This document shows, piece after piece, positions 47,735 through 58,400 of a stretch of DNA of 64,000 nucleotides. The stretch covers positions 36,828,001 through 36,892,000 of the forward strand of contig CM114271.1 of the NCBI GenBank assembly GCA_050084515.1, given 5' to 3'. How positions within the stretch are numbered: position 1 is the stretch's first letter; each line of letters starts with the position of its first letter. The notes under the pieces were generated by a model that was not told where the DNA came from, ran no database searches, and saw only the letters and a program-made list of their open reading frames with translations. A program made the position numbers and the translations under genes. Source of the stretch: Blasia pusilla (Eukaryota > Marchantiophyta > Marchantiopsida > Blasiales).

Positions 47735-48690
47735 CTACTCATCCTCCCATTGCCACTCCTGATCCACCTTGGTCAGCAAGGTTAGCGACTTTGCAATCAA
47801 TACGTACCATCGATAGAAGTTCGCCAGTCCCATGAATGCACGAACTCGACTCACATCTGTAGGGCGTGGAATGCCTGAAATAGCCTCTACCTTCGTTTGG
47901 TGCATACCGACGCCCCTTGGGTATATCGTATGACCCAAGTACTCGCTCTGGTCGTAGAAGAACTTGCCCTTGCCTGGATGTAGCTTCAACCCATGTTACG
48001 ATAATCATCGAAACACCTCCTCTAGATGTCGCTCATGCTCCTCAAGCGTGGCGCTAAAGACTACGATGTCATCAATATAACACCTATAAAAATCTAGACC
48101 TGCCAAGATCCTATCCATGACCCTCTGAAACTGAGTTGTGGCTTTCCTTAAACCGAATGGTAAGAATCGCCACTAGTACAAGCAATCCTTCCCATTAGGA
48201 TTGATACCCCAAAATGTCATCTTCTGCTTGTCCTTCAATCTGATAGACAACTAATGGTATCCGACTCGCAAATCCAATGAACTGAAGACTTTTGCATGCC
48301 CAATCGCATCAAAGATCTCCTCAGGGGTGGGCATGGCATACGTGTCGGACTTTGTTTGCCAATTGATAGGTTGGTCATCTCCACACATCCGCCTATCTGT
48401 CCAATTGCCATGCACATCCTTCTTGGCGAGCATGATAGTGGCAGATGCATACTCTCCGTACGACATCTCTACTAGTCCTACTCCGACAAAGTCTTGGCTC
48501 CTACTCTGAATCACAGCCCTCTCAATGTCACTATTCCTCTAGGGTCATCGGAAGATCGGCGTGTCACTTGACAACTTAATGTGGATCCCTGGACCCTTCA
48601 ACGTAACCAAATCCTACATGCTAAATGCAAAATAGCTCCTATGACTCCATAGGAACTGATGTATCTGGCGCCGCTCTCCTCCTGTCAACT
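47735..48690 (-). pseudogene. Copy C: reverse transcriptase, frameshifted
   Basis: Minus frames: VEMSYGEYASATIMLAKKDV, 'PTPEEIFDAIGHAKVFSSLD', a Phe-Gly-rich block near 48,150, CYIDDIVVFSA at about 48,095-48,063, 'SEYLGHTIYPRGVGMHQTK' and 'RVRAFMGLANFYRWYV'. Stops and frameshifts separate the pieces. Order and content equal A2. Confidence 0.8.
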
Positions 48691-48943
48691 TAGGGCCCAT
48701 GTCTGGCTCCCAAGTCTCCATTATGACTGCGGTAGGACTCTCCAACGCGGGTGTAGGTGGTTGCTATGATGCAACCCCGTTTCGAAAAACGGAACTCGAC
48801 TGCTCTCTTGCAGCCAACTGCAAAATTTGATCTCCATGTGCAATATCTGGAACCATGCTCGATGTTGTGGCTACCATCTCTTGGCGTACCTACAAAATAT
48901 CCCAAGAAGTCCAGGGGTCTCTCTCCTGATCACCCCTGGTGTA

Positions 48944-49290
48944 TCAATCTCCTCGGGTCTTGCCCCCAACCACTGCCTCAACCGTCTCGGTAGGCATGGG
49001 GCTCACCGACGCAACAGTTGTGATATGTCGCATCCTCAAACGATGTTGCTCAGCTACTCCTAAGCTGAAAATCCATGTCAAGCAATTCAGGTCCATCGCC
49101 CGATCCAAGATATGATGTCGTGATGCTTGTGAAAGTGACGGTTTTATCGTCACTCTTGTGGAAAATCCCATCGCTTGCTCACGCTCATCGGCATTGGGCT
49201 CCACCAACCTGTGTATCTGGTCATCCCAAACCAAGCCAGGCCCGGCCTCCTTGAATGCATATGAAGCAGGGAAACTCACCAATGTGGCAT
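48944..49290 (-). pseudogene. Copy C: C-terminal part of the methyltransferase
   Basis: The minus frame starts MVSFPASYAFKEAGPGLVWD and continues through 'EPNADEREQAMGFSTRV' and the motif X block 'ASRHHILDRAMDLNCLTWIF', with close similarity to A2 residues 337-415. The N-terminal two thirds are missing: similarity stops at about 49,290, where the CACTA-type end begins. Downstream (48,905-48,690) it keeps the spacer leading to the RT of the same copy. Confidence 0.8.
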
Positions 49291-49532
49291 ATTCTCCAAA
49301 TTATGTTTTCTAGTACATGTGTGTGAAAGAATAACTCTCATTACTGAACCAGTCATGGAATATGATTTGTAAATGATTGAGTCATTTCTTATACTATTTG
49401 AGTGATAACGTTATGACAGATTTAGTTTTCCCACTCATAAAAAATGCCTAAACCAATAGATTTGTACTTTCAATCATTTTGTGCATAAGTCATTAATGGT
49501 CAAGTCATAAAAACCATAGTTTTCTTCTAATG
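49290..49532 (-). mobile_element. Right end of a CACTA-type element
   Basis: On the minus strand this begins CATTAGAAGAAAACTATGG at 49,532, nearly the inverted copy of CACTAGAAGAAATATTGG at 26,229 (second C of CACTA changed to T). Short 'agtca/tgact' repeats follow inside. The flanking three bases (ttt on the left, tag on the right) do not match, so the two ends may not belong to one insertion. Confidence 0.5.
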
Positions 49533-49534
49533 TA

Positions 49535-49690
49535 GCTAAGTTGATCCAAATATCTAAACCCTTCAACGTATTAAAGTCATGTGTAATGGAGATGAAGCAC
49601 TCTTTCTAAACCCATAGGATCTCATGTATCCGTCTCCTCTCTCCTCATGTGTACATAGGATGAGTCATCTGGTCCTAAGTGTCTCTTGTG
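49535..49690 (-). mobile_element. Gypsy scrap F (spacer before RT)
   Basis: The minus-strand sequence 'acgttgaagggtttagat' with 'cagatggatacatgaga...tcctatgg'-like blocks matches copy C at about 48,570-48,670 ('acgttgaagggtccaggga', 'agatacatcagttcctatgg'). It is a second, more diverged copy of the segment between methyltransferase and RT, lying directly beyond the CACTA-type end. Confidence 0.55.
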
Positions 49691-50429
49691 ACATCACTAG
49701 AAGACGATTACTCCCAAGTATTTGGAGTTTGTTACATTACATGATCCAAGGGAAATGGGGGGATACTTTAGGTTGCTTTTACATTGGTTCAGATATTTGG
49801 ACTTCCAAATTGTGGAATCTTAATCGTGTGGGTTGGATTTTTGTTCAAAAGGGGGTAAGAGGAATCAAGAGTCACTCAAAAAGTAACAAGATATCTACAT
49901 CTAGCCAAAAATAAATTCGATTCTAGAGAGCCATAAATGGTCATAAAACTTGTAAGTGCAACTTCAAACCCATGTTTCAAAGATTTTCATGATAATTTTA
50001 CTCTTGCTGACTAGGTGTAGTTTTCATAATCTTGTGGTAGACAAAAGGATTTTATGAAATTTGAAAATTTTTCAATTTGTAGAGATTTTCAACGATAGGT
50101 AGCTTATGACTTCATATTTAAAGAGTAATAATAAGTTACATCCAAAATTAAAATATCGCATGATGCCAAAACATGGCAAACAAATATTTCTAGAAACCTA
50201 TTGGCATCCTTCTAAAATTGGAAATCCTATTAGCATGCTTCTTATGGCTCTCAACCCAACCATCGATTCGAAAGTTCAGTGATGGTTTGTACATCTTTGC
50301 TCGATGCGTTTGTCTAGATCTTTACTATGATGGAATTATTTTGTCACAATTGTTTAAAAACAAAATATTCATCCTAAATGCATCTTAGGTCTAGCCATTA
50401 TGATCTCAAATATAGAGAATCCCCAAACA

Positions 50430-50650
50430 CTTGGTCAAGTTCCAAACTAGGTTGCAATCCCTTTGGTACGCAACTCTCGTGTGAGTTGAGCTCTTCTCAA
50501 CTTTCGTTTGGAATTTGGCCTTACTCTAATAGGTTATACCCCCATTATTTGATATACCCATTAAGGCTTGCATCTCGCTTTTGCAACTTGTGTCTTACCT
50601 GTGAGGCTCTAACGTGCTTTCATCCTGGTGTGAGCCTACTAGAGTTCCAA
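50430..50650. repeat. Dispersed repeat, copy 2
   Basis: 'cattaaggcttgcatctcgctt' through 'gctttcatcctggtgtgagcc' matches 11,337-11,412 ('catcaaggctcgcatcttgctt ... gcttccattgtagtgtgagcc', with small differences). It is shorter than the copies at 10.9 and 57.6 kb. Confidence 0.55.
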
Positions 50651-52686
50651 TGATGTTTACCGTTGAAACTTTGAGATTTATTCATATTCTTCTTTAACAT
50701 CCATTTTTTTTCTTATCCCAAAAAAATTGTGAGACTCGATTCCATTAGAGAAAAAACTAGTTGCCAAGTGAGGAGAGGAATCTAATAAAGTTGGGAGGAA
50801 AAGCGAAGATGGAGTAGTTTGGAAATGAAAGGGATTTTTTTTTGGTGGAGATTTCATTGTTCGCAAGTGCCTTCATAAGGGCCATGTGAGTTTTTTTTTA
50901 GTGCATTTGTAATATTCAATACTTGCACTTTGCGATTCATTTGTGAATTACACTCCCAAACCTCAATGCAAGGTGTTTTCCAATCTTCTACGTATCTCTA
51001 GACTTGCAAACGTGAGATACTTGCAAGTGACTTGCAATCGACTCACAAAGTTCGGAATAGTCGCAAAATATAGTTTATCACTATAATTGGACACATAAAT
51101 GGCTTGTAAATGGCTTGCAAAAACTGGACTTGCAAATCTAAGCACATAATCTAGGCAGAAAGGCAACCTAGAAAAAATGAAAAAATGATGAACGTGCGCA
51201 TGTCATCCCCAACTTTGAAAATTATGTGTGCCTAGATAGCGATGCATGGAACCTTGGATACACAAAGATGATAATCCAATCTCACATATGCCATGTTAAC
51301 AAGCTCCTTGAAGTCCCTCTCCCTCTCTCGACGTCTGCTACTACTTGAGTTGGTTTTCTCGTTTCAACTGATGCTTCTATTGGTGGTATTTCCACTATTG
51401 TCGCCAATGGACCTAGCATGTGCATCCAAATCACATATATTGATGTATGGTTGTGCTCATCCATGTTGCGAGCCATGATGCCGACTACTACTCAAATATA
51501 TTGATGGAATGGATCCTCATTTTAGATGTAAAAGCTTTGATTGAACCCAGACTAGATACCTCCCTCTTCCAACTTCCCTAATCCTTGCTTTCATTTGGTA
51601 TAGGCATCTATGGTGCTAGACAAGATTAAAATTAAAGATTACAAGAGCTTGGCTAAAAAGTAGAGAGTAGAAATCATGATAGGGAGAGAGAATGATAGGG
51701 AGAGAAAGGAAATTTCAAATCTTGAAAGGAGAAATATGATGCAAGGAAAAAACTTAATGGATTGGGAGGTAATGGGGAAGAGTGGCTACTTTTCCCTCTC
51801 CATAGTTGCAAATGGAGTTTCCTGACAGTGTTGTGATAGTTGCATGATTTTGGCAACTCTAGGGGATCATATCAAGCCACGAAAACACATGAAGTAGTCC
51901 TTTTGTTCTAGTGTCATGGACTCCATAATATAAGGGATCTCATTTAAAATTAAAGTCTTGTTGACGAATCACTTCTTAGAGTGATAAATATAGAGAATAA
52001 GTGGTGCAATAAGAAAAAAAAACAAGAAGGGGAAAAAATAGGAGTTATAAGCAAGCATTTTCGTGAAAAAAATAAATATAAGAAATGTGATAGAGAAAGA
52101 AAGTGATCAATTTGAACCGTGAAAATGTATGAACTGCCTTTCTAAATAAGTTATGTTATTTATTTTACTATAGGAAATAAGATAAGGTATTTACCACTCA
52201 CACTATCACTTTTATGCCCATGTGATACACGGGGCTATATGGACCCTCCTCAAGTCACCACGAAGAAGGAGTCCATGCAATTTTGCATTGCCTTCTTTGT
52301 TGATAAAAGAAGGATTCCTCCTTTATTCTTCTATTGTTTTATCTCATTTCTCCATGAAAGATCATAGAAGAAGATGGGAAGATGGAGAAAAACCCATTTT
52401 ATTTCTCCTTTAGCATGGGTAGGGATTGATGAGACATCCATCAATCTCCAAAATTCCAAGACTTTAACGTGGTAGGAAAAAAATTTTGGGGCATAGAGAG
52501 TTCCTTTGTATTTTCTATTCTAAGATGTCATGATGACATACTACTCTAGAGATAACATATAAATATATTTCATCCTTCTTTGTTTATATAATGATGTAAT
52601 TCAAGGTTACTATCTTCTTCTATATCTTGTGGTTCATTTAGATTATGCACCTACTATTTATAATATTAATCTTTTGTGTGGCAAAA

Positions 52687-52723
52687 TCTCACATCTGACA
52701 TCAAACAGATGTCAGATGTGAGA
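52687..52723. repeat. Perfect 16-bp inverted repeat
   Basis: Arms 52,687-52,702 (TCTCACATCTGACATC) and 52,708-52,723 are exact reverse complements with a 5-base loop. No gene lies beside it; it could be a target-site or foldback relic. Confidence 0.85.
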
Positions 52724-53920
52724 CAACATGTGAACAGTCATCGGATTGGAGAAGGGATATAAGATATAATATCAGTGCTTTCAAAGGGCACCCAATGTTC
52801 ATGCCAACTCATCCCTCCAAAGATTCTACACAATTAGAGGAATATTTATAACATTTGTTCATACGAGAGATATGTTTTAAGCACCGTTTTGACTACTCAA
52901 CACAATATCAAGCAAGGATCACTCTAAATTAGTAACAAAGTGCCCATGCACTTGTTGATTTTCCCCACTCAATTAGCCATCATTGACCATGATTTCCTCG
53001 TCAGATTTCTCTCAAGTACTCTCATCCTCAGATATAATATCGATTGCCATTGCACTTGAGAAATTCTCAAGAATTGATAAGCCTCTCCCTCTTCAATTCC
53101 TCTCAAATCTTTTGTACTTCAACAAATTTCCCAATTATGAAATATGATCTTGATTTCGTGAATTTTTTGCCCCATGTACTCCCATATGGTCAGGATTCGT
53201 ACTTTTCCAAGTTTTGAAACATAAAGCATCTCAATTTTCCTCTAATATTAATTGATTATCAATATCTCTTACTATTGAAAAATAATGAGGATCTTTCTTA
53301 AATACCAAATCAAGCTTCACATATACACTCAAAAGGCAAAAGGGTCCGTAATGTAAAGTTGATTTGGAACGTACTATTATAACATTCACTCCCACCATAT
53401 ATGGCTCAACATTCACTTAATGATACACCTTGCGATAATAGTAACAAAATATGAGATAATCTTCACTTTACTATGAATGTGTGATCTTTGATCAACCTTA
53501 TGCCACTCTTACTCAAGAGAATCCATGCTAAATACAACAACATAGTTACTCCATCACGGATCCAAACAAGGCTATTATCGAGGGAAAATAACTCCAAATG
53601 AGCTCCTATAGGGATATAATCCTTCTCCCAAAAAATATATGTTAAATCTACAAATATATGCATCAAGATCACACCACTGCCCTCTTAAGTTTCGATTATG
53701 ACTCCTAACTCCAAATAACACTTAACATATCTAACATTATATAATCCTCTTATCTACGTAGTTTAAACATGTCCATTCTCCTATGGGAGAGATGTTGAGA
53801 GGGAGGATAAAGCATGACATATGCCTCCATTTATAACAACCTTCATGCTAGTTGCAACCTTCAAAGATCCTCACAACATCCATCAAAATCCCATAAGTAC
53901 AACTACATACCGAGCTCATA

Positions 53921-54677
53921 TGTCGTGCGCATACACATCGCAACACAACATACATCGTTGTCACCGAACACACACACAAACACGCACGATCCCATGCTAA
54001 CCTATGGCATCCAAACAACGAGACAAGAAGTACCAAAATATCTCCAATTAAAGTAAGATCCAATCTCTCTCACAACACCATAGTTCTCACATGTCTCTCT
54101 CAACATCAAACCAGACCCACTTTCATAATGAGAGGCTTGGGTTACACACACAAGACAAGCAAGACCATAGCTCCGCCGCCTCATGCCAAGAGGTTCAACA
54201 AAGAGAGGATGAGCTCTCAAGCTCTCTCTCCTTGAGATATACCTCTCCCCTCTCCCAAGCTCTCTCCATGATAACCTATGCTCCCAAGTCACCTCCTTGG
54301 TTGTTGACATGATGTAGGAGGTCAAGGGCCACTTACAAAAAATAGAAAGTCAGTAACATACTCAAAATGGTACTTACCTAAAATAGTAAGTTCTCAATAT
54401 GGCTCCAAATGAGCCGAAACGAAGGGGAAACCTTTCTCTCAGGTTTCCCAGGGCCTGAGTAGGTCATACTCGGCCTACTGAGTCTGTCCTCCGCTACTCA
54501 CGAAGGCGCTCTACTAGATCTCATCGATCTATCCTAAGAGACGTGACAGTTATCGTGCACATACACATCGCTACACAACATACATCGATATCACCGAACA
54601 CACACACAAACACGCACGATCCTATGCTAACTCATGGCATCCAAACAACGACACAAGAAGTACCAAAATATCTCCAA
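53921..54677 (-). repeat. LTR-like block of copy D, with a ~127-bp repeat at both ends
   Basis: It follows a GGGGGG tract (54,686-54,681, minus) after the PHD end of copy D. The first 127 bp (54,677-54,551) recur at the far end (54,047-53,921). The middle matches the blocks at 32,060 and 45,560. It starts TGGAGATATTTTGG and ends GCGCACGACA. The same layout in C and D indicates a real terminal structure of the family. Confidence 0.65.
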
Positions 54678-54858
54678 TCGCCCCCCTAGTTGGTAGTTAG
54701 GTCCCTCTAACTCCAGATAGCCATCTATCCCTACCTACGATGACATACATCTCTCGGACGCTAAGAGCAAGAAGATTGGGTGTTCATATGGCCCCATCGT
54801 TAGTCGCCTTCTTGTCATCCATGTCACAGACACAAGTCAAAATGTAGAACTACCTACT

Positions 54859-55071
54859 CTATGTACATTTGGGACACATCCATCGTCCCTTAGGAACCCT
54901 AGTGAGAGGTGGCGTCAAACATGCCATATGCCATCCTCTCGAACACCCATCATAAACTAGCATAGTGGCTGCACCACGGGCGGAACCACACAACATACAC
55001 CGCAAGCCTGCATGAACTATTGCTAAGCTCGGATCAAGTGTACCATCAATGTTCGGAACAGTTACGCACAT
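54859..55071 (-). pseudogene. Copy D: PHD finger
   Basis: Minus frame: PNIDGTLDPSLAIVHAGL, then CMLCG and 'MLVYDGCSRGWHMACLTPP', ending GRWMCPKCT and a stop. Seven of eight zinc ligands are present; the third Cys is Tyr (YDGC), as in copy C. It follows the integrase of D after an apparent frameshift at about 55,050. Confidence 0.8.
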
Positions 55072-55909
55072 GGTCCTTCCAAATCATACCATCGCGTCCC
55101 TCCAATAAGAGAACACCGGATGGCAAAACCGCACGCACTCTCAAGATGGTGCGCCTTGCAGTCACATCCAACGTCGTGGGTGCCATCTGCTGCAAGTAGA
55201 CATAGTCTCCTTGATGAAACCTCCAGATAGTAGGTCGATAACCACCTCCCCGAATAGTCGCATACCTTAACGTATCCCGATGTTGCGCAATCGCCAAGTT
55301 CTCAAACGCCATGGGCATCACTCTCCAAAACAACTCAGTCCTCTCAGAACATGCTCGCATCCATACATCATGGTCATCAAGGTTCAACGCCTCACTAGTA
55401 TCTCGATGAATGGCCGTAGGTAAATCTGCCTCACGGCCATAAAGCAACAAGTACGGTGAGAAAGACGCTAAGGATGCCTGCCTGCTGAATCTGTATCCCA
55501 TCGCCAACCACGGAAACTGAAGGTTCCAATCTCCTAGGTGACCTCTCTGCAAGCCATAGTTACGTTGTCCTCTCTTCACCGTCTGCACAACCCGCTCCGC
55601 TAGTCCATCCGCCTCAGGATGATCTCGCGAAGTAGTGCGGTGGTCGATTAGTGCCTGATCACACAAGGCCTGAAACTCCCTGCGGAACTCTGTACCCTGG
55701 TCTGTCAACACCTCAGCTAGTGCGCCGTAATGACTCAGCATTCGATCTAGGAAGGCATACGCTACTCCCTCACTCGCTTTGTCAGGCAATGCAACCAACT
55801 CTATCCACTTCGAGAAGTACTCGACCATCATCAATACATAACGACTATAGCGCTCCGTCAAAGGCAAAGGTCCTGCAAAATCCAAACTCCATCTATAACC
55901 TAAACCCAT
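55046..55909 (-). CDS. Copy D: integrase core and GPY/F-like tail (287 open codons)
   Basis: The longest integrase frame in the window. Core: 'YRWSLDFAGPLPLTERYSRY' (first Asp), VLTDQGTEFRREFQALCDQA (second Asp) and 'RDHPEADGLAERVVQTVK' (Glu; D-x34-E by my count). The tail has MPMAFENLAIAQHRDTLRYA, 'RFHQGDYVYLQQMAPTTLD' and 'ILRVRAVLPSGVLLLEGRDG', a GPY/F-like module in the place where chromoviruses have theirs before a chromodomain. Here the PHD finger takes that place. The N-terminal zinc part (55,910-56,187) is broken, so this is a remnant although the frame is open. Confidence 0.8.
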   Translation of the reverse strand: MGLGYRWSLDFAGPLPLTERYSRYVLMMVEYFSKWIELVALPDKASEGVAYAFLDRMLSHYGALAEVLTDQGTEFRREFQALCDQALIDHRTTSRDHPEADGLAERVVQTVKRGQRNYGLQRGHLGDWNLQFPWLAMGYRFSRQASLASFSPYLLLYGREADLPTAIHRDTSEALNLDDHDVWMRACSERTELFWRVMPMAFENLAIAQHRDTLRYATIRGGGYRPTIWRFHQGDYVYLQQMAPTTLDVTARRTILRVRAVLPSGVLLLEGRDGMIWKDHVRNCSEH

Positions 55910-56187
55910 GATGGGAAGTGTTGTGGAGTTGCAGCATTGAACGATGCTCAGACTCGATCACACACCATGCATCTTGCAACAAACTGCTGAACGTCAGTCT
56001 GCATGCCTTGCCACCAATACTAAATCTAGAGCAAGCTATATGTCCGCTTCATTCCAAAATGACCAAAATCCTCATGGGCATGACGCACCAAACGTGCTCT
56101 CTACGAAGGATGAGGCACTACACCCACTCTACCATCCTCCCACACTCGTAACACATGTATCCCCTCCCAACGGAACCGTCTAGCCCG

Positions 56188-56760
56188 CTATAGGACCCGA
56201 TCCCGCTCTCTAGCACCCACTGTGCTCGTAACGCTGCCAGTACGCAGATACTCCAAGACTACTCCATCATCGTGAATATCTCGACCACCTATCGTCTCCT
56301 CACTGGCCTCGGGATCTAAGGACTCTCCATCAGACCTCACTATCAAAGTCTCCACACTCTGGCTCTCCATGGCCAACAAGCCTAAATAGGTTGACGCGTG
56401 CCATTCCGGCACTGACTCCTCATCACTCTCTCCATGCCATCGAGCTCTTGTTGTATCTCGGTGACTCAGGCATGGGTTACGACTCAGCCCATCTGCATCT
56501 TGGTTGAGCGTCCCAGGTCTATGAACCACCTGAAAATCGTACTCCTGCAGCAATAGAGCCCATCTCGCAAGCTTCCCTATAAGCTTGTTGGACTCCATCA
56601 ACCACTTTAGTGGTTGATGATCAGTGATGATGGTAAAGGGGTTTCCAAATAAGTGACACCTGAAATGTGCGACAACTCACACCGCAGCCAAGCACTCACC
56701 CTCATACGAGTTGTACTTTGCCTCTACAACGTTGTTCGAACAGCTAGCTCACCCATTGTG
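56188..56760 (-). pseudogene. Copy D: end of RNase H and connection, truncated
   Basis: The minus frame 'MESNKLIGKLARWALLLQEY', DFQVVHRPGTLNQDADGLSR and the acidic linker (SDGESLDPEASEETIGGRDI) lead toward integrase. Upstream (56,750-56,640) is 'YEGECLAA...CHLFGNPF'-like sequence. Similarity ends at about 56,760, so RT, methyltransferase, protease and gag of D are missing. Confidence 0.75.
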
Positions 56761-57320
56761 GCACGACATGCAACATAAAATCCACATGGCAAGAATGTAT
56801 TATGTAGTATCTATATGGATGCCTTACTCTAGTTTCCAGGTTACGGAGAGCACCTGACTCCTACGATAGTGGATGATGTATGGCATGGATGGAAGACTCA
56901 TAACCAAGTCTTCTCCAACCATGATATCCTAGCAAAAATTAATGGTAAGTTCCTCAAACTCTCAATAGGATTTAATACAATCTCTTGTATTTAGTCATTT
57001 CACAAAAGAGATTAACTCTACATTGTGTGTATGGTATAACATGAGATGCGGCATATGCATCCTTATGGACCCCGTTTGGAGGAGGAGAAACGAGGACAAC
57101 ACATGTTTATGTTGATCGGCATAGATAATCCTCTATCCTTCTACAATAAAGGAATTGATTATTTAGAGAACCTCTTTATTTGCGAGATGGATTCTGGAGG
57201 AGGACGAGGAGACCTTATAAAGTGTACACCCACCAGCTCTAAGATAGAGTAGGATGCCCTGGTTGGATAGTGCTTTCAATGGATGTATACTAAAAAAAGA
57301 AGAAGATGCATATGCATGTA
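56760..57320. other. Unassigned sequence beside copy D
   Basis: An open plus-strand frame (57,046-57,252, MRHMHPYGPRLEEEKRGQHM start) has no recognisable domain. Nothing else is seen. Confidence 0.35.
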
Positions 57321-57324
57321 AATC

Positions 57325-57510
57325 CAAAATCATCTCCTTGTCGCTCTCTCCATGTCATTGAACTCCTTTCTTATCTCTTTGATTTGTACATGGATAGCAA
57401 CTCAACCCATCTACTTCTTGGTTCAACCAACATGGCCCATGAACCATGTAAAACCATATTCATATAGTAATAGAGTCCACGTGCCAACCTTACGTACAAA
57501 CTTTTATGCT
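57325..57510 (-). mobile_element. Gypsy scrap G (RNase H/connection region)
   Basis: 'tcgctctctccatgtcattgaa', 'actcaacccatctacttcttggtt' and 'catgaaccatgtaaaacca' match 56,415-56,540 of copy D ('cactctctccatgccatcga', 'actcagcccatctgcatcttggtt', 'tatgaaccacctgaaaatc') in the same orientation. It is more decayed than D. Confidence 0.65.
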
Positions 57511-57589
57511 ACGCTCTCGAAAGTGATATACACTCAAACTCACTCATAATAGCCATGCTTTGGATCAACGAGCATTGCTTCTCCCGAGT

Positions 57590-58400
57590 TTGCATCTCGT
57601 GTCATCCCTCAAACTCAACAATCCTAAACAAGCTCATATACCAACTTAAACCTCGCTCCCTAAGACATGTAGGCCATTCAAGAAGCGGGACAAACTTCCT
57701 TCATAATATAGGGATATAAAATTATACCAGTATGCTTGATGACCACGACTTTCCGATGGACCTTGAACGAGTCTCTAATCAGACCTCGAAATTGGTGTCC
57801 AAATGCAAGGCTCGATGTTAGGAGTGAGAACTGGATTAGATGGACTTAACTTCGTATCAACCTCAATGCTAACTTTTTAGTCCATGTTGTTGCCTTGGAT
57901 CGACCTCGCAATCACCAAGGTGGATTTAGGCCTCAAAATTCCTTTGGAGATCCTCCCCTTTTTTTTCTTAGAGAATTGAACAACATATTCTCCTACAAAT
58001 CCCTTTTGGATTGCCCCACGTGGTCCTTAAACCCAAACAATGATTTTGATAATTGAAGCCCTACTTGAATAGTTTTTATTTTTATTTGTGGTGTGTTGTA
58101 ACTAGCTCCTCACAACTTTTCCAACACCACCTCGTTCATCATAAACAAATATTTGATGTAATGACCACGACCTCAACGCGGAAAACCACTACAAGATAGG
58201 TTCAAATTTCTCCAGAGTCTATCTTTTTTGGGACTTGAACTGTTTTTACGTTCTAGTTGGTTAGCGTCCTTCTTGCTTACAACTACTATCATTCTAGATG
58301 CCCATTTAATCTTGGGTCTCGCCTCTACAACTCTTGCCTCGTTTGCGAGACTTCGACGTATTTCCATCATAGTGAAAGCCATTAGAGTTGTGACGATCCG
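57590..58400. repeat. Dispersed repeat, copy 3
   Basis: It shares scattered blocks with 10,880-11,430: 'caagctcatataccaa', 'cctcgctccc', 'ggaccttgaacgagtct' and 'gatgcccat...gagacttcgacgtatttccat'. It appears longer than copy 1, with an insert near 57,850-58,200. Confidence 0.5.

Larger units (their letters stand above)
49700..53900. other. AT-rich intergenic DNA with a dispersed-repeat copy
   Basis: No gene or transposon domain is recognised over about 4 kb. It includes a dispersed-repeat copy at about 50,430-50,650 and a small perfect hairpin at 52,687-52,723. Other open frames are short and without pattern. Confidence 0.55.

Noticed and set aside
49695-49712. Further CACTAGAAGACG as a third transposon end
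   Set aside because: Only the first nine bases match, with no subterminal repeats next to it; probably chance.
57046-57252. Open frame with possible protein-like composition
   Set aside because: No family recognised, short, and surrounded by transposon debris.
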